Of a DNA stretch of 64,000 bases, positions 51,965 to 61,313 are shown one piece after another; within the stretch, counting starts at the first letter, position 1; every line of letters starts with the position of its first letter. The DNA is from DTU015 sp964641455 (GTDB taxonomy: Bacteria > Bacillota > Sulfobacillia > Fermentithermobacillales > Fermentithermobacillaceae): positions 1 to 64,000 of the forward strand of contig CAZXLH010000009.1 in assembly GCA_964641455.1 (NCBI GenBank), written 5' to 3'. A program made the translations under genes and the position numbers. Below the pieces are notes generated by a model that saw only the letters and a list, made by a program, of their open reading frames with translations, was not told the DNA's origin and searched no databases.

Positions 51965-52915
51965 TCATTCCTCTTCCAGGCGAAAAGCCAGCCCAAACTC
52001 AGCCAGCTTGGACTTGACCTCTGCAAGCGACTTCTTACCCATATTTCTAACCTTAGAAATCTCCTGCTCGGTCTTCTGAACAAGTTCGCCCAAAGTATTG
52101 ATTCCTGCGCGTTTTAGGCAGTTAAATGCCCTAACTGAGAGTTCAAGTTCTTCAACTGGCATTTCAAGCAATTTGTCCAGTTCTGACTTTTCCTCAGGTT
52201 CTTCTTCCTTTGCATCCTCTTTGACTCTCTCTGTAAGGTTCTTAAAGAGCTCGAGATGGTCAATTAGTATCCCAGCAGACATTTCAATGGATTTCTCAGG
52301 TTTAATGCTTCCGTCTGTCCATATCTCCAAGATTAGCTTGTCATAGTCAGTTCTTTGCCCTACACGGGTATCTTCTATTTGGAAGTTAACCTTGGTAATA
52401 GGAGTGAACCTTGAATCCACTGCTATTGTTCCCAAAGGCTGATCTGGCAACTTGTTGTCTTCTGCTGTGACATATCCCCGCCCATCCTCAATAATTAACT
52501 CCATAGACAAAGCGCCGTCATCGTCAAGTTCTGCAATATGAACATCAGGATTTACAATTTCGACATCAGGGTCCACTAATATGTCACGGCCTGTAACCGT
52601 TCCCGGCCCCTCTTTGTCTATTCGAGCCACTTTTAGTCCCGGGTTATGCATCTTAAGAACCAGTTCCTTAAGGTTCAACAGTAACTCAGTAACGTCTTCC
52701 CGGACGCCAGGCATAGCCGTAAACTCGTGAAGCACTCCGTCTATCCTGACTCTGGTTACCGCTGCGCCCGGCAGAGATGACAACAGTACACGCCTTAAGG
52801 AATTTCCTAAGGTAACGCCGTACCCCTCTTCTAAAGGCTCTACCACAAAACGGCCATATCTCTTATCCAGAGATATCTCTTCACATTGAATTTTTGGCTC
52901 GATCAAATCGAACAC
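51965..52915 (-). CDS. rpoA: RNA polymerase alpha subunit
   Basis: The 316-residue alpha subunit has the N-terminal assembly domain (GRFVVEPLEEGYGVTLGNSL), an acidic linker near residue 235, and the C-terminal DNA/activator-binding domain (LSVRAFNCLKRAGINTLGEL). Located between rpsD and rplQ, as usual. Confidence 0.98.
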   Translation of the reverse strand: MFDLIEPKIQCEEISLDKRYGRFVVEPLEEGYGVTLGNSLRRVLLSSLPGAAVTRVRIDGVLHEFTAMPGVREDVTELLLNLKELVLKMHNPGLKVARIDKEGPGTVTGRDILVDPDVEIVNPDVHIAELDDDGALSMELIIEDGRGYVTAEDNKLPDQPLGTIAVDSRFTPITKVNFQIEDTRVGQRTDYDKLILEIWTDGSIKPEKSIEMSAGILIDHLELFKNLTERVKEDAKEEEPEEKSELDKLLEMPVEELELSVRAFNCLKRAGINTLGELVQKTEQEISKVRNMGKKSLAEVKSKLAEFGLAFRLEEE

Positions 52916-52957
52916 TATATGAGCCCCCCTTGTTTAACACACTTTTCCCGGGGTAAA

Positions 52958-53578
52958 TTACTTCGAATAAAGCTCAACAATTAACCGCTCATCAACTGGA
53001 GCGTCAACTTCCTCCCGCTCTGGCAGCCTAAGAACTGTACATTTCCAGTTCTTAGCATCCAACGAAATCCAGGCCGGAGCTGTATGTCCCTCCAGATATT
53101 CTGCCATGGCTTTGAACCTATCCATTTTCAAAGACCGTGGCCTAATGGCAATTTCGTCCCCGGGGCTTACCAGAAATGAGGCAATGTCAACCTTACGGCC
53201 ATTTACAGCCACATGTCCATGATTTACAATCTGCCTTGCTTCCCTTCTGGAACCGGCAAACCCAGCCCGGTAAACTACGTTGTCCAGCCTTCGTTCAAGC
53301 AACTGCATTAAAGTCTCACCGGTAACGCCTCTTGCTTTAATGGCCGTCCTGAAATACCCTCGGAACTGTTTTTCTCCAACACCGTAAAACCTCTTAGCTT
53401 TTTGCTTTTCTCGAAGCTGCAATCCGTACTCGCTAGGTCTTCTCATTCTGGTGTGCATTCCAGGAGGTGAGGACCGCTTCTCAAAAGTACATTTCGTATA
53501 ACATTTCTCACCTTTAAGATATAGCTTCTGGCCTTCACGCCTGCACAACCTGCAGACAGGCCCTGTGTATCTGCTCAT
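52958..53578 (-). CDS. rpsD: 30S ribosomal protein S4
   Basis: The 206-residue S4 has an N-terminal four-cysteine zinc site (CRLCRREG...CYTKCTF), the zinc-binding version, and an S4 RNA-binding domain with RRLDNVVYRAGFAGSRREAR. It often autoregulates its operon by binding mRNA; no such site was identified. Confidence 0.97.
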   Translation of the reverse strand: MSRYTGPVCRLCRREGQKLYLKGEKCYTKCTFEKRSSPPGMHTRMRRPSEYGLQLREKQKAKRFYGVGEKQFRGYFRTAIKARGVTGETLMQLLERRLDNVVYRAGFAGSRREARQIVNHGHVAVNGRKVDIASFLVSPGDEIAIRPRSLKMDRFKAMAEYLEGHTAPAWISLDAKNWKCTVLRLPEREEVDAPVDERLIVELYSK

Positions 53579-53590
53579 TGTTTGCCTCCC

Positions 53591-53983
53591 TCACACTCTT
53601 CGTCGCTTTGGTGGGCGGCATCCGTTATGTGGTACAGGAGTAACATCCTTGATGAGGGTAACTTCAAGGCCGGCAGCCTGTAACGCACGTATGGCCGCCT
53701 CTCTCCCGGCACCCGGCCCCTTGACACGAACCTCTACTTCTCTCATGCCAACATCAATAGCCTGCTTAGCTGCAACTTCCGCTGCTGTTTGCGCAGCAAA
53801 AGGAGTGCTCTTTCTGGACCCTTTGAAGCCCTGTTCTCCTGCTGATGACCAAGATACCGCTCCGCCCTGGGTATCGGTTATGCTAACCATTGTGTTATTG
53901 AAAGTCGATCTTATATGAGCAATGCCCTTTTCAACAACACGCCGTTCTCTCCTTCTTCTAACCCTTTGCTTCCTTCTAGCCAA
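53591..53983 (-). CDS. rpsK: 30S ribosomal protein S11
   Basis: The 130-residue S11 contains AHIRSTFNNTMVSITDTQGG and ends NGCRPPKRRRV, as usual. Position between rpsM and rpsD. Confidence 0.97.
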   Translation of the reverse strand: MARRKQRVRRRRERRVVEKGIAHIRSTFNNTMVSITDTQGGAVSWSSAGEQGFKGSRKSTPFAAQTAAEVAAKQAIDVGMREVEVRVKGPGAGREAAIRALQAAGLEVTLIKDVTPVPHNGCRPPKRRRV

Positions 53984-54005
53984 AGCTTATCTACCCTCCC
54001 CGACG

Positions 54006-54377
54006 TCATCTCTTCCGTCTGATTCCAACTGTCTTCTTGGGGCCTTTTCTTGTACGAGCATTGGTCTGAGTCCTCTGCCCTCTCACAGGCAGGCCCCGTC
54101 TATGACGCAGTCCTCTGTATGTCCCAAGATCAATTAGTCTTTTTATATTAAGCTGCTCTTCAGTTCTGAGATCACCTTCGACTTTGTAGTTCTTATCAAT
54201 AAAGTCTCTAATACGGGCAATTTCTTCTTCTGTAAGATCTCTTACACGCGTATCAGGGCTAACTCCGGTAGCATCAAGTATCTGTTTTGCCCGGGTTCGC
54301 CCGATACCGTAAATATACGGAAGGGCAGCTTCTAATTTCTTATCTCTAGGTAAATCAACACCTGCTATACGAGCCAT
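54006..54377 (-). CDS. rpsM: 30S ribosomal protein S13
   Basis: The 123-residue S13 begins MARIAGVDLPRDKKLE and has RHRRGLPVRGQRTQTNART and a basic tail. It lies 16 bp after rpmJ. Confidence 0.97.
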   Translation of the reverse strand: MARIAGVDLPRDKKLEAALPYIYGIGRTRAKQILDATGVSPDTRVRDLTEEEIARIRDFIDKNYKVEGDLRTEEQLNIKRLIDLGTYRGLRHRRGLPVRGQRTQTNARTRKGPKKTVGIRRKR

Positions 54378-54393
54378 AAGATTTCACCCCCGT

Positions 54394-54507
54394 TCAACCC
54401 TGTCTCTGTTTGTGCTTCGGATTCGGGCAAACCACTACAACTTTGCCGTGTCTTCTGATAATCCGGCACTTTTCGCATATTTTCTTCACTGAAGGCCTCA
54501 CCTTCAC
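54394..54507 (-). CDS. rpmJ: 50S ribosomal protein L36
   Basis: This 37-residue gene is easy to miss. It starts with GTG at 54507, behind AAGGGGG, and reads MKVRPSVKKICEKC with the zinc ligands CEKC, C and H typical of the C+ form. Both the upstream infA and downstream rpsM are in the canonical order. Confidence 0.95.
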   Translation of the reverse strand: MKVRPSVKKICEKCRIIRRHGKVVVVCPNPKHKQRQG

Positions 54508-54545
54508 ATGAATAACCCCCTTCAAAAGGAAGAGATCCCTTGTCC

Positions 54546-54764
54546 TTATCTCAGACGCCGGACAATTCTGCCGCGGGTTAGGTCGTAAGGGCTTAACTCA
54601 ACAAGTACTCTGTCTCCGGCAAGAATCTTAATAAAATTGATTCTCATCTTCCCGGAAATGTGCGCCAGTACCTGATGTCCACCTTCAACCTCTACCCGAA
54701 ACATGGCATTGGGAAGTGGCTCTGTTACTCTGCCCTCGACCTCAATGCTGTCTTGCTTCGGCAT
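54546..54764 (-). CDS. infA: Translation initiation factor IF-1
   Basis: IF-1 is a 72-residue OB-fold protein (MPKQDSIEVEGRVTEPLP, ending GRIVRRLR). ATG at 54764 follows GAGGAGGAA; the longer frame overlaps the SD. The KOW protein often found between map and infA in Bacillota is absent. Confidence 0.96.
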   Translation of the reverse strand: MPKQDSIEVEGRVTEPLPNAMFRVEVEGGHQVLAHISGKMRINFIKILAGDRVLVELSPYDLTRGRIVRRLR

Positions 54765-54811
54765 GCTATTCCTCCTCATTTATAACAAAAGTGTATCCTA
54801 AAATTGCCAAT

Positions 54812-55555
54812 TTATACCATGGTTAGACGGACAGGGCCTTTTTCGGTAATAGCCACTGTATGCTCAAAGTGAGCGGACCATAACCCATCTCCGGTTTCAA
54901 CACGCATGTCAGGATAGGTAATTACTTCTGATCCTCCAACATTGACCATAGGTTCGATGGCTATTGCCATACCTTTGCGTAACACCGGCCCTCTGCCCGG
55001 CTTGCCGAAATTTGGCACTGTTGGGCCTTCATGCATAGATCTTCCAACCCCATGCCCTGCGTAATCTTTAACTACACTGAACCCTTGTTGTTTCACAAAT
55101 TTTTCAATTACATGACCTATGTCACCAACGTGGGCCCCTGCTACTGCTTGGTCAATTCCCTTATTCAGCGCCTCTTTGGTAACGTCAATGAGCCTTTGGG
55201 CCTCTGGAGAAACTTCCCCAACCGGGAATGTCGCCGCGGTATCTCCTACGAAACCCTGGAAAGTAGCGCCTACGTCAATCGAGATAATGTCGCCTTCTTC
55301 CAAAACCGTATCTCCGGGAACTCCATGTACAACTATCTCATTCTTAGAAGTACAGATAGTTGCCGGAAAGCCGTAAAGGCCCTTGAATGTAGGAAACGCT
55401 CCTTTGCTTCTTATAAAAGACTCAGCAGCCCGATCCAAATCCCTTGTTCTAACCCCGGGCTTTATCATTTCGCCCAAGTGCATCAAACACTGGGCTGCAA
55501 TTCGCCCTGCTTTGGCCATAATAGCCAGTTCGTCCTCGGTTTTTAGAATAATCAT
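54812..55555 (-). CDS. map: Methionine aminopeptidase type I
   Basis: Map removes initiator methionine. The 247-residue protein has metal ligands in IISIDVGATFQGFVGDTAATF, GHGVGRSMHEGP and AIEPMVN. ATG at 55555 (MIILKTEDELAIMAK) overlaps the adk stop by 4 bp; the longer frame is inside adk. Confidence 0.96.
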   Translation of the reverse strand: MIILKTEDELAIMAKAGRIAAQCLMHLGEMIKPGVRTRDLDRAAESFIRSKGAFPTFKGLYGFPATICTSKNEIVVHGVPGDTVLEEGDIISIDVGATFQGFVGDTAATFPVGEVSPEAQRLIDVTKEALNKGIDQAVAGAHVGDIGHVIEKFVKQQGFSVVKDYAGHGVGRSMHEGPTVPNFGKPGRGPVLRKGMAIAIEPMVNVGGSEVITYPDMRVETGDGLWSAHFEHTVAITEKGPVRLTMV

Positions 55556-56226
55556 TGATCTATCTCTTCCCTGTCCAACCCTCTGTTTTTGAGCGCTGTA
55601 ACTATTCTTTGAAAGATAGAATCTACATCTCCGCAACCATTTATTGATACCATAATTCCATCCCGATTGTAATACTCGCGCAAAGGTTCGGTAACCTCAT
55701 GATAAACTCTAAACCGCTCTCTCATCGTATCTTCTTTATCGTCTTCGCGTATGATAAGCGCCCCTCGGCAAACATCGCACTTGCCTTCTGTTTTAGGAGG
55801 CTGAAGTTTAATATTATACGGCTTCCCGCACCCTGAGCAAACCCTTCTTGTTCTGGATCTTTCCATAAGTTCTTCTTCTGGAACCTTAAGGTCAATTACC
55901 AGGTTAAGTTTTTCATTTCTGGTTTCAAGAAGTTCTTCCAGAGCTTTAGCCTGGGCTATGTTCCTGGGAAAACCGTCTAAAACAAAGCCATTGCCGGCTT
56001 CGGGTAAATCAAGCCTCTTCTCAATAATTTGGACAGTTATATCATCAGGTACCAGGCGTCCTTCGGCCATTATTCCTTGCACAAGACGTCCCAGGCTTGT
56101 GTCCGCTTTGACTTCTTGCCTAAAGATATCACCAGGTGCTATATGCATCAGCCCAAACTCTTGAGCCACTAATTTTGCCTGTGTGCCTTTACCCGCACCC
56201 GGCGGCCCCAAGAACAAAAGTTTCAC
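55552..56226 (-). CDS. adk: Adenylate kinase
   Basis: Adk interconverts ATP, ADP and AMP. The 224-residue protein has the P-loop LGPPGAGKGTQAK and a zinc-binding lid with CSGCGKPY and CDVCRG, as in Gram-positive enzymes. It is coupled to map by an ATGA overlap. Confidence 0.97.
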   Translation of the reverse strand: MKLLFLGPPGAGKGTQAKLVAQEFGLMHIAPGDIFRQEVKADTSLGRLVQGIMAEGRLVPDDITVQIIEKRLDLPEAGNGFVLDGFPRNIAQAKALEELLETRNEKLNLVIDLKVPEEELMERSRTRRVCSGCGKPYNIKLQPPKTEGKCDVCRGALIIREDDKEDTMRERFRVYHEVTEPLREYYNRDGIMVSINGCGDVDSIFQRIVTALKNRGLDREEIDQ

Positions 56227-56236
56227 TGAAATCTCC

Positions 56237-57499
56237 TCACTTTAAAAAACCCTCATAGTTCCGCATTACAAGTTGAGCCTCAATCTGCTTCATAGTATCA
56301 AGTGCCACACCCACGACAATAAGCATAGCAGTACCGCCCAGCGCCTGGAATCCCGGTAAACCGGTTATCTGGATAACAAAGTTTGGCAGTATCGCTATTA
56401 TCGCAAGGAAGATTGCCCCGACAAAGGTTATCTTGTTTACGACTCTGGCCAACACATCTGCCGTGGGTTTGCCTGGGCGAATGCCCGGTATGAATCCTCC
56501 GTATTTCCTCATGTTATCCGCTACATCCAATGGGTTAAACACCATAGATGTATAGAAGAAAGTAAACCCGAAAATAAGCAAAGCATACAAGACTATATAC
56601 CACGGTTGCCTGTAATCAAAGAAACTTTCCAATGAGCGTGCCCATGGCGCCTGTACGAACGATGCAATGGTCGCCGGAAAAGCCAGAAGCGAAGACGCAA
56701 AAATTACAGGAATTACGCCTGCCTGGTTGATCCTGATTGGAATATGGGTTGAATAACCGCCCATCATTCGCCGCCCAACAACCCTCTTTGAATACTGTAC
56801 CGGAACCCGTCTTTCGCCTTCAGTAATCCATATGACCAACACCAGTGTAACCAATGTTATAGCCAAGAGCGCCACTACATTGTACCAACTGGTCTGCCCC
56901 AATTTCAGCAAAACATACAAACTGGCTAGCTCACGGGGCATTCCTGATACTATACCGCCAAATATGAACAGAGAAATCCCATTTCCAATACCTTTTTCGG
57001 TAATAAGTTCTCCAAGCCACATCAAGAAAGCAGTCCCAGCCGTAAGGCTCAGTATTGCTTCAATAAGGATCCAAGGTGAAGAAGAGACAAGCGCTCCCTG
57101 TGACCGTATACCCAGTGTCATACCGGTAGCCTGCAGGGCTGCAATGATTATCGTCCCATACCTGGTATAGTCCTGAAGCCTTTCTCTTCCTTCCGGTTCT
57201 TTGGACATCTCTTCCCACTTGGGTATAACCATTGTAAGAAGCTGCATAATGATGGAACTGTTAATATACGGGTAAATGCTCATTGCAAATACCGAGTAGT
57301 TCCGTAACGCCCCACCTGAGAAAAGGTCCATAAACGCAAACAGCGTTCCTTCCTTGAACAGTTCGGCAATTACTTCAGGAATAATTCCGGGTACAGGTAC
57401 TGCAACCCCTGCCCTGAACACTATCAGCATACCAATTGTGTACAGTATTCTGTTTCGAAGATCAGGGATGCGCCATGCAGTCCTGAGCGTCGATAACAT
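56237..57499 (-). CDS. secY: Preprotein translocase subunit SecY
   Basis: The 420-residue SecY has ten membrane segments. Typical blocks are SGGALRNYSVFAMSIYPYI and FVFYTSM-like FTFFYTSMVFNPLDVADNM, followed by PGIRPGKPTADVL. Starting 1 bp after the rplO stop, it is a coupled member of the operon. Confidence 0.98.
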   Translation of the reverse strand: MLSTLRTAWRIPDLRNRILYTIGMLIVFRAGVAVPVPGIIPEVIAELFKEGTLFAFMDLFSGGALRNYSVFAMSIYPYINSSIIMQLLTMVIPKWEEMSKEPEGRERLQDYTRYGTIIIAALQATGMTLGIRSQGALVSSSPWILIEAILSLTAGTAFLMWLGELITEKGIGNGISLFIFGGIVSGMPRELASLYVLLKLGQTSWYNVVALLAITLVTLVLVIWITEGERRVPVQYSKRVVGRRMMGGYSTHIPIRINQAGVIPVIFASSLLAFPATIASFVQAPWARSLESFFDYRQPWYIVLYALLIFGFTFFYTSMVFNPLDVADNMRKYGGFIPGIRPGKPTADVLARVVNKITFVGAIFLAIIAILPNFVIQITGLPGFQALGGTAMLIVVGVALDTMKQIEAQLVMRNYEGFLK

Positions 57500-57943
57500 C
57501 TATATCACCTCGGCTTTGCCGCCGGCAGCCTCAATTTTCTGCTTTGCGGAATTAGAAAATGCATGTGCCCTAACGGTAATAGCCTTTTTAATCTCGCCCT
57601 CACCCAAGATTTTAATATGCCGAGAAGTTCTTCTTACAAGGCCAGCGGCTTTTAGTTCCTCAGGACCCACCTGGCTACCTGATTCAAATACATCTATTTC
57701 GCCGATATTTACGATATCGTAAGTAGTTCCGAATATGTTTTTGAATCCTCTTTTCGGAATACGCCTTATGAATCTTGTCTGTCCACCTTCAAAGCCAGGA
57801 GGTATATTGCCTCCAGACCTTGATTTCTGGCCTTTTTGCCCTCGCCCAGCAGTTTTCCCAAACCCTGAACCCAGTCCTTGACCCTTGCGCCGGGGTTTCT
57901 TAACCGAACCTGGGGCAGGTGACAAAGCTTCATGCAAGTCCAT
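57500..57943 (-). CDS. rplO: 50S ribosomal protein L15
   Basis: The 147-residue L15 begins MDLHEALSPAPGSVKKPRRK and has GFEGGQTRFIRRIPKRGF. Its SD (GGAGGT) and start lie inside the last codons of rpsE, so rpmD, normally between them, is absent. Confidence 0.96.
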   Translation of the reverse strand: MDLHEALSPAPGSVKKPRRKGQGLGSGFGKTAGRGQKGQKSRSGGNIPPGFEGGQTRFIRRIPKRGFKNIFGTTYDIVNIGEIDVFESGSQVGPEELKAAGLVRRTSRHIKILGEGEIKKAITVRAHAFSNSAKQKIEAAGGKAEVI

Positions 57944-58487
57944 TAGACATGACCTCCGATTCTTCGTCTTCTTCCTTCCTCCCTACCAGTCCACGGATCT
58001 CTGCTATCTCACGAGCACTGCGAAGGCTTTTTAGTGCTTCGATAGTCGCATAAACCACGTTATATGGGTTCGAAGAGCCCAAAGACTTGGCCAGAACATC
58101 TTCTATTCCTCCAAGTTCCATAATTGGGCGTACACCACGGCCAGCAATAATACCTGTACCCGGCGATGCTGGGCGTAAAAGAACCCTACCGGCACCGTAA
58201 CGGCCGATAACCTCGTGTGGAATGGTAGTCCCGTTCATAGGCACTTCAATAACGTTCTTCTTGGCATCGTCAATGCCTTTCCTAATCGCATCGGTAAGAT
58301 CTTGTGCCTTTCCCAATCCGGCTCCTACCTTGCCTTTTCCATTTCCTACTACCACAAGGGCCCTGAAAGTTCGCCTACGCCCACCTTTTACAGTCTTCGA
58401 TACTGGGCCGAAGGTAACCACATGGTCCTTGAATTCTTCCTGAGGCTGGCCTCTGCGGCCACCCCTCCTGGAACCCTTTCTTGACAA
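57930..58487 (-). CDS. rpsE: 30S ribosomal protein S5 with a C-terminal extension
   Basis: S5 contains VVTFGPVSKTVKGGRRRTFR and GAGRVLLRPASPGTGII. The C-terminus after the usual GLVGRKEE runs on through an acidic tail, DEESEVMSNGLA, which overlaps the rplO start. I chose TTG at 58487, 7 nt after GGGGTGA; TTG 58490 and ATG 58505 are possible, the last without SD. The usual downstream rpmD is missing. Confidence 0.95.
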   Translation of the reverse strand: MSRKGSRRGGRRGQPQEEFKDHVVTFGPVSKTVKGGRRRTFRALVVVGNGKGKVGAGLGKAQDLTDAIRKGIDDAKKNVIEVPMNGTTIPHEVIGRYGAGRVLLRPASPGTGIIAGRGVRPIMELGGIEDVLAKSLGSSNPYNVVYATIEALKSLRSAREIAEIRGLVGRKEEDEESEVMSNGLA

Positions 58488-58506
58488 CAAATAATCACCC
58501 CGCATA

Positions 58507-58872
58507 TTAAAAATCCAGCCCAGCTTCTCTGGCACCTTCCGCCAGAGCTTTCACCCTTCCATGATACCGATAGCCGCCTCTGTCAAACACAACCTGTGTA
58601 ATGTTTTTTTCCACAGCTCTTTTGCCTATCAGGTTTCCGACCAATCTGGCTCCATCAATATTGCCACCTGATTTACCAGATGTCTTAAATGCCTCTTCAC
58701 ATGAAGATGCTGACACCAGGGTTTGCTGGGTTACATCATCAATCACCTGTGCGTAAATATGGTTCAAACTTCTAAATACGTTTAACCTGGGACGCTCAGG
58801 CGTACCGGCCACTTTGCTTCTTACGCGAAGGTGGCGCATGGCTCGCTTCTTATTCTTCATATTCACAGCCAT
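58507..58872 (-). CDS. rplR: 50S ribosomal protein L18
   Basis: The 121-residue L18 reads RHLRVRSKVAGTPERPRLNV and ends ALAEGAREAGLDF. It binds 5S rRNA. Confidence 0.97.
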   Translation of the reverse strand: MAVNMKNKKRAMRHLRVRSKVAGTPERPRLNVFRSLNHIYAQVIDDVTQQTLVSASSCEEAFKTSGKSGGNIDGARLVGNLIGKRAVEKNITQVVFDRGGYRYHGRVKALAEGAREAGLDF

Positions 58873-58895
58873 CGAATGTCTTCCTCCCCTACAGG

Positions 58896-59432
58896 CTACT
58901 TAGCGCCCTTAACAACCTTGCGTCTTATTGTCTCTCCAGTATATCTCACGCCTGTTCCTTGATAAGGCTCCGGCGGCCGCAGCCTTCGTATGTCAGCCGC
59001 TATCTGGCCAACCATAGCCTTATCAGTTCCTCGCACTATTACTTTTGTAGGAACCGGCACTTCAATCTCAATTCCCTTAGGAGGTACAATCTCACAAGGT
59101 TTGGAGAACCCGAGATTTAGTATCACTTTATTTCCGGACTTTGAAGCTCGATAGCCAACACCAGACATTTCAAGTGATTTTTCGTAACCTTGGGTCACAC
59201 CTATTACCATATTGTCAACCAAAGTACGCGTAAGCCCGTGAAGCGACTTATGCTTCTTAGTGTCAGACGGCCTTTCCACCGAAATTGAGTTGCCTTCAAC
59301 GATAATCTTCATGTCCGGATGAAACTCTTTCCTTAATGTGCCCTTAGGGCCTTTTACGGTAACAGTGGCATTATCCACTGTTACATTAACCCCTGAGGGT
59401 ATTTCTATGGGTTTTATTCCTATTCGCGACAT
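58896..59432 (-). CDS. rplF: 50S ribosomal protein L6
   Basis: The 178-residue L6 has SRIGIKPIEIPSGV, GYRASKSGNKVILNLGFS and RPPEPYQGTGVRY. Two tandem L6 folds, normal length. Confidence 0.97.
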   Translation of the reverse strand: MSRIGIKPIEIPSGVNVTVDNATVTVKGPKGTLRKEFHPDMKIIVEGNSISVERPSDTKKHKSLHGLTRTLVDNMVIGVTQGYEKSLEMSGVGYRASKSGNKVILNLGFSKPCEIVPPKGIEIEVPVPTKVIVRGTDKAMVGQIAADIRRLRPPEPYQGTGVRYTGETIRRKVVKGAK

Positions 59433-59454
59433 GTAAAAACCCTCCTGTACCTTC

Positions 59455-59850
59455 CTACCATACGTAACAGACTACCTCGCCGCCAATTCCTTCTCTACGT
59501 GCTGCTCTGTCGTCCATAACTCCCTTGGATGTAGAAATGACAGCAATACCTAATCCGCCTAATACTCTCGGAATATCATCTTTGCCAGCATAAACCCTAA
59601 GACCGGGCTTGGAGATCTGCCTAATTCCGGTTATTGCACAGGTTCTCCCAGGACCGTATTTCAAGTATGCTCGTAACTTTGCATACGGTTTTCCTTCGAT
59701 TACCTCATAGTCCCTTATATAGCCTTCTGCTTTAAGGACCGCCAGAATCCTCTCCTTCATCTTAGAGAACGGCATATCCACTCTCTCGTGTTTCGCCATG
59801 CCAGCGTTGCGGAGTCTCGTAAGCATATCCGCAATAGGATCATGTGTCAT
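59455..59850 (-). CDS. rpsH: 30S ribosomal protein S8
   Basis: The 131-residue S8 begins MTHDPIADMLTRLRNAG and has GLRVYAGKDDIPRVLGGLGI. In some bacteria S8 represses the spc operon at the rplE start; no site was examined here. Confidence 0.97.
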   Translation of the reverse strand: MTHDPIADMLTRLRNAGMAKHERVDMPFSKMKERILAVLKAEGYIRDYEVIEGKPYAKLRAYLKYGPGRTCAITGIRQISKPGLRVYAGKDDIPRVLGGLGIAVISTSKGVMDDRAARREGIGGEVVCYVW

Positions 59851-59864
59851 CGATAATCTCCCTC

Positions 59865-60050
59865 CTACCAGCTGGCTTTCTTTACGCCAGGAATCTCACC
59901 GCGATGAGCCAAAGCCCTGAAGCAGTGCCTACACAAGCCAAATTTTCTCATATAGGCACGGGTCCTGCCGCAGATGTTGCATCTATTAACTCTCCGCGTA
60001 GAGAATTTTGGCTCTTCTTTAGACTTCATGATTTTCGCCTTTTTCGCCAA
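59865..60050 (-). CDS. rpsZ: 30S ribosomal protein S14, type Z
   Basis: The 61-residue zinc form has CNICGRTRAYMRKFGLCRHC. This short version is typical of Gram-positive spc operons. Confidence 0.97.
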   Translation of the reverse strand: MAKKAKIMKSKEEPKFSTRRVNRCNICGRTRAYMRKFGLCRHCFRALAHRGEIPGVKKASW

Positions 60051-60062
60051 AATATCTCCTCC

Positions 60063-60599
60063 TTACTCTCTAAAAGGCATACCCAGGCTCTTAAGAAGGT
60101 ATCGCCCTTCTTCATCGGTTTCCGCTGTAGTAGTAATGGTAATGTTCATACCACGTATTTGCGATACTTCATCATACTCAATTTCCGGAAATATAATCTG
60201 CTCTTTAAGCCCCATGGAATAGTTGCCCCTGCCGTCAAAACTGTCAGGCGACATTCCACGGAAATCTCTTACACGGGGAAGAACCACATTGAACAGTTTT
60301 TCCAAAAAGTCATACATGCGCTCTCCCCTGAGAGTAACTTTACATCCTACATTCATACCCGCTCTTACTTTGAAGGCTGATATCGAGCGCCTGGCTTTGG
60401 TGATAACCGGCCTCTGCCCCGCAATCTTCGTGAGATCAGAGACTGCAGCTTCCAAAGCATCCGCATTTTGAGTAGCTTCGCCTACTCCCATGTTAATGAC
60501 AACTTTTTCGATTTTCGGCACTTGCAATATGTTTTTGTAATCAAATGCCTTCATCATGGCGGGAACTACCTCTTGACGGTATACATCCCTAAGCGACAT
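60063..60599 (-). CDS. rplE: 50S ribosomal protein L5
   Basis: The 178-residue L5 contains KIEKVVINMGVGEATQNAD and SFDGRGNYSMGLKEQ. ATG at 60599 gives the family length; GTG at 60614 overlaps the rplX stop and is less likely. L5 binds 5S rRNA. Confidence 0.96.
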   Translation of the reverse strand: MSLRDVYRQEVVPAMMKAFDYKNILQVPKIEKVVINMGVGEATQNADALEAAVSDLTKIAGQRPVITKARRSISAFKVRAGMNVGCKVTLRGERMYDFLEKLFNVVLPRVRDFRGMSPDSFDGRGNYSMGLKEQIIFPEIEYDEVSQIRGMNITITTTAETDEEGRYLLKSLGMPFRE

Positions 60600-60610
60600 G
60601 TTCCTCGACC

Positions 60611-60922
60611 TCACTTGTCAATTGCTTCGCCACATTTCCGACAAACTCTGACTTTCTTATCATCCGATACCTTAAATCCAACCCTTACGGGCCTGGAACA
60701 CTTGGGGCATAAAAGCATCACAGCTGACCTGTGTATAGGGCCCTCCCTCTCAATAATGCCGCCTTGCGGCAAATCCTGGGTGGGCTTTTGATGCCGTTTA
60801 TGCAAGTTCACCCGTTCAACAATCACACGGTTTTCTGAAGGCATAGCTCTTAAAACTTTGCCTTTTGCCCCTTTGTACTTGCCACTTATGACCAGAACCG
60901 TATCACCCTTACGAATATTCAC
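60611..60922 (-). CDS. rplX: 50S ribosomal protein L24
   Basis: The 103-residue L24 has the KOW motif KGDTVLVISGKYKGAKGKV and a C-terminal CPKC...CRKCGE zinc-like pair. Initiates 50S assembly. Confidence 0.97.
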   Translation of the reverse strand: MNIRKGDTVLVISGKYKGAKGKVLRAMPSENRVIVERVNLHKRHQKPTQDLPQGGIIEREGPIHRSAVMLLCPKCSRPVRVGFKVSDDKKVRVCRKCGEAIDK

Positions 60923-60944
60923 TCAACCCACCACCTTCCAGGCG

Positions 60945-61313
60945 CTAAATAACTTCGGGAGCTAAAGATATAATCTTTGTAAAACGCTTTTCTCGAAGTT
61001 CTCGTGCCACAGGCCCGAAAATCCGTGTGCCTTGAGGCTCTGTTTCATCTTTGAGAATTACAGCAGCGTTATCATCAAATTTGATGTACGTGCCGTCAGG
61101 GCGGCGAACATTTCTGTTTGTTCTGACTATGACCGCTCTCACTACCTGCCCCTTCTTAACAACGCCTCCAGGCGTGGCCTCTTTTATCGAAGCAACGATG
61201 CTATCACCCAAGCAGGCATAGCGCCTAAAACCGCTCCCAAGGATCTTAATGCACATAATTTCTTTTGCACCTGTATTATCTGCTACCTTCAACCTGCTCT
61301 GTGGCTGAATCAA
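60945..61313 (-). CDS. rplN: 50S ribosomal protein L14
   Basis: The 122-residue L14 begins MIQPQSRLKVADNTGAKE and has GTRIFGPVARELREKRFTKI. It overlaps rpsQ by 4 bp. Confidence 0.98.
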   Translation of the reverse strand: MIQPQSRLKVADNTGAKEIMCIKILGSGFRRYACLGDSIVASIKEATPGGVVKKGQVVRAVIVRTNRNVRRPDGTYIKFDDNAAVILKDETEPQGTRIFGPVARELREKRFTKIISLAPEVI

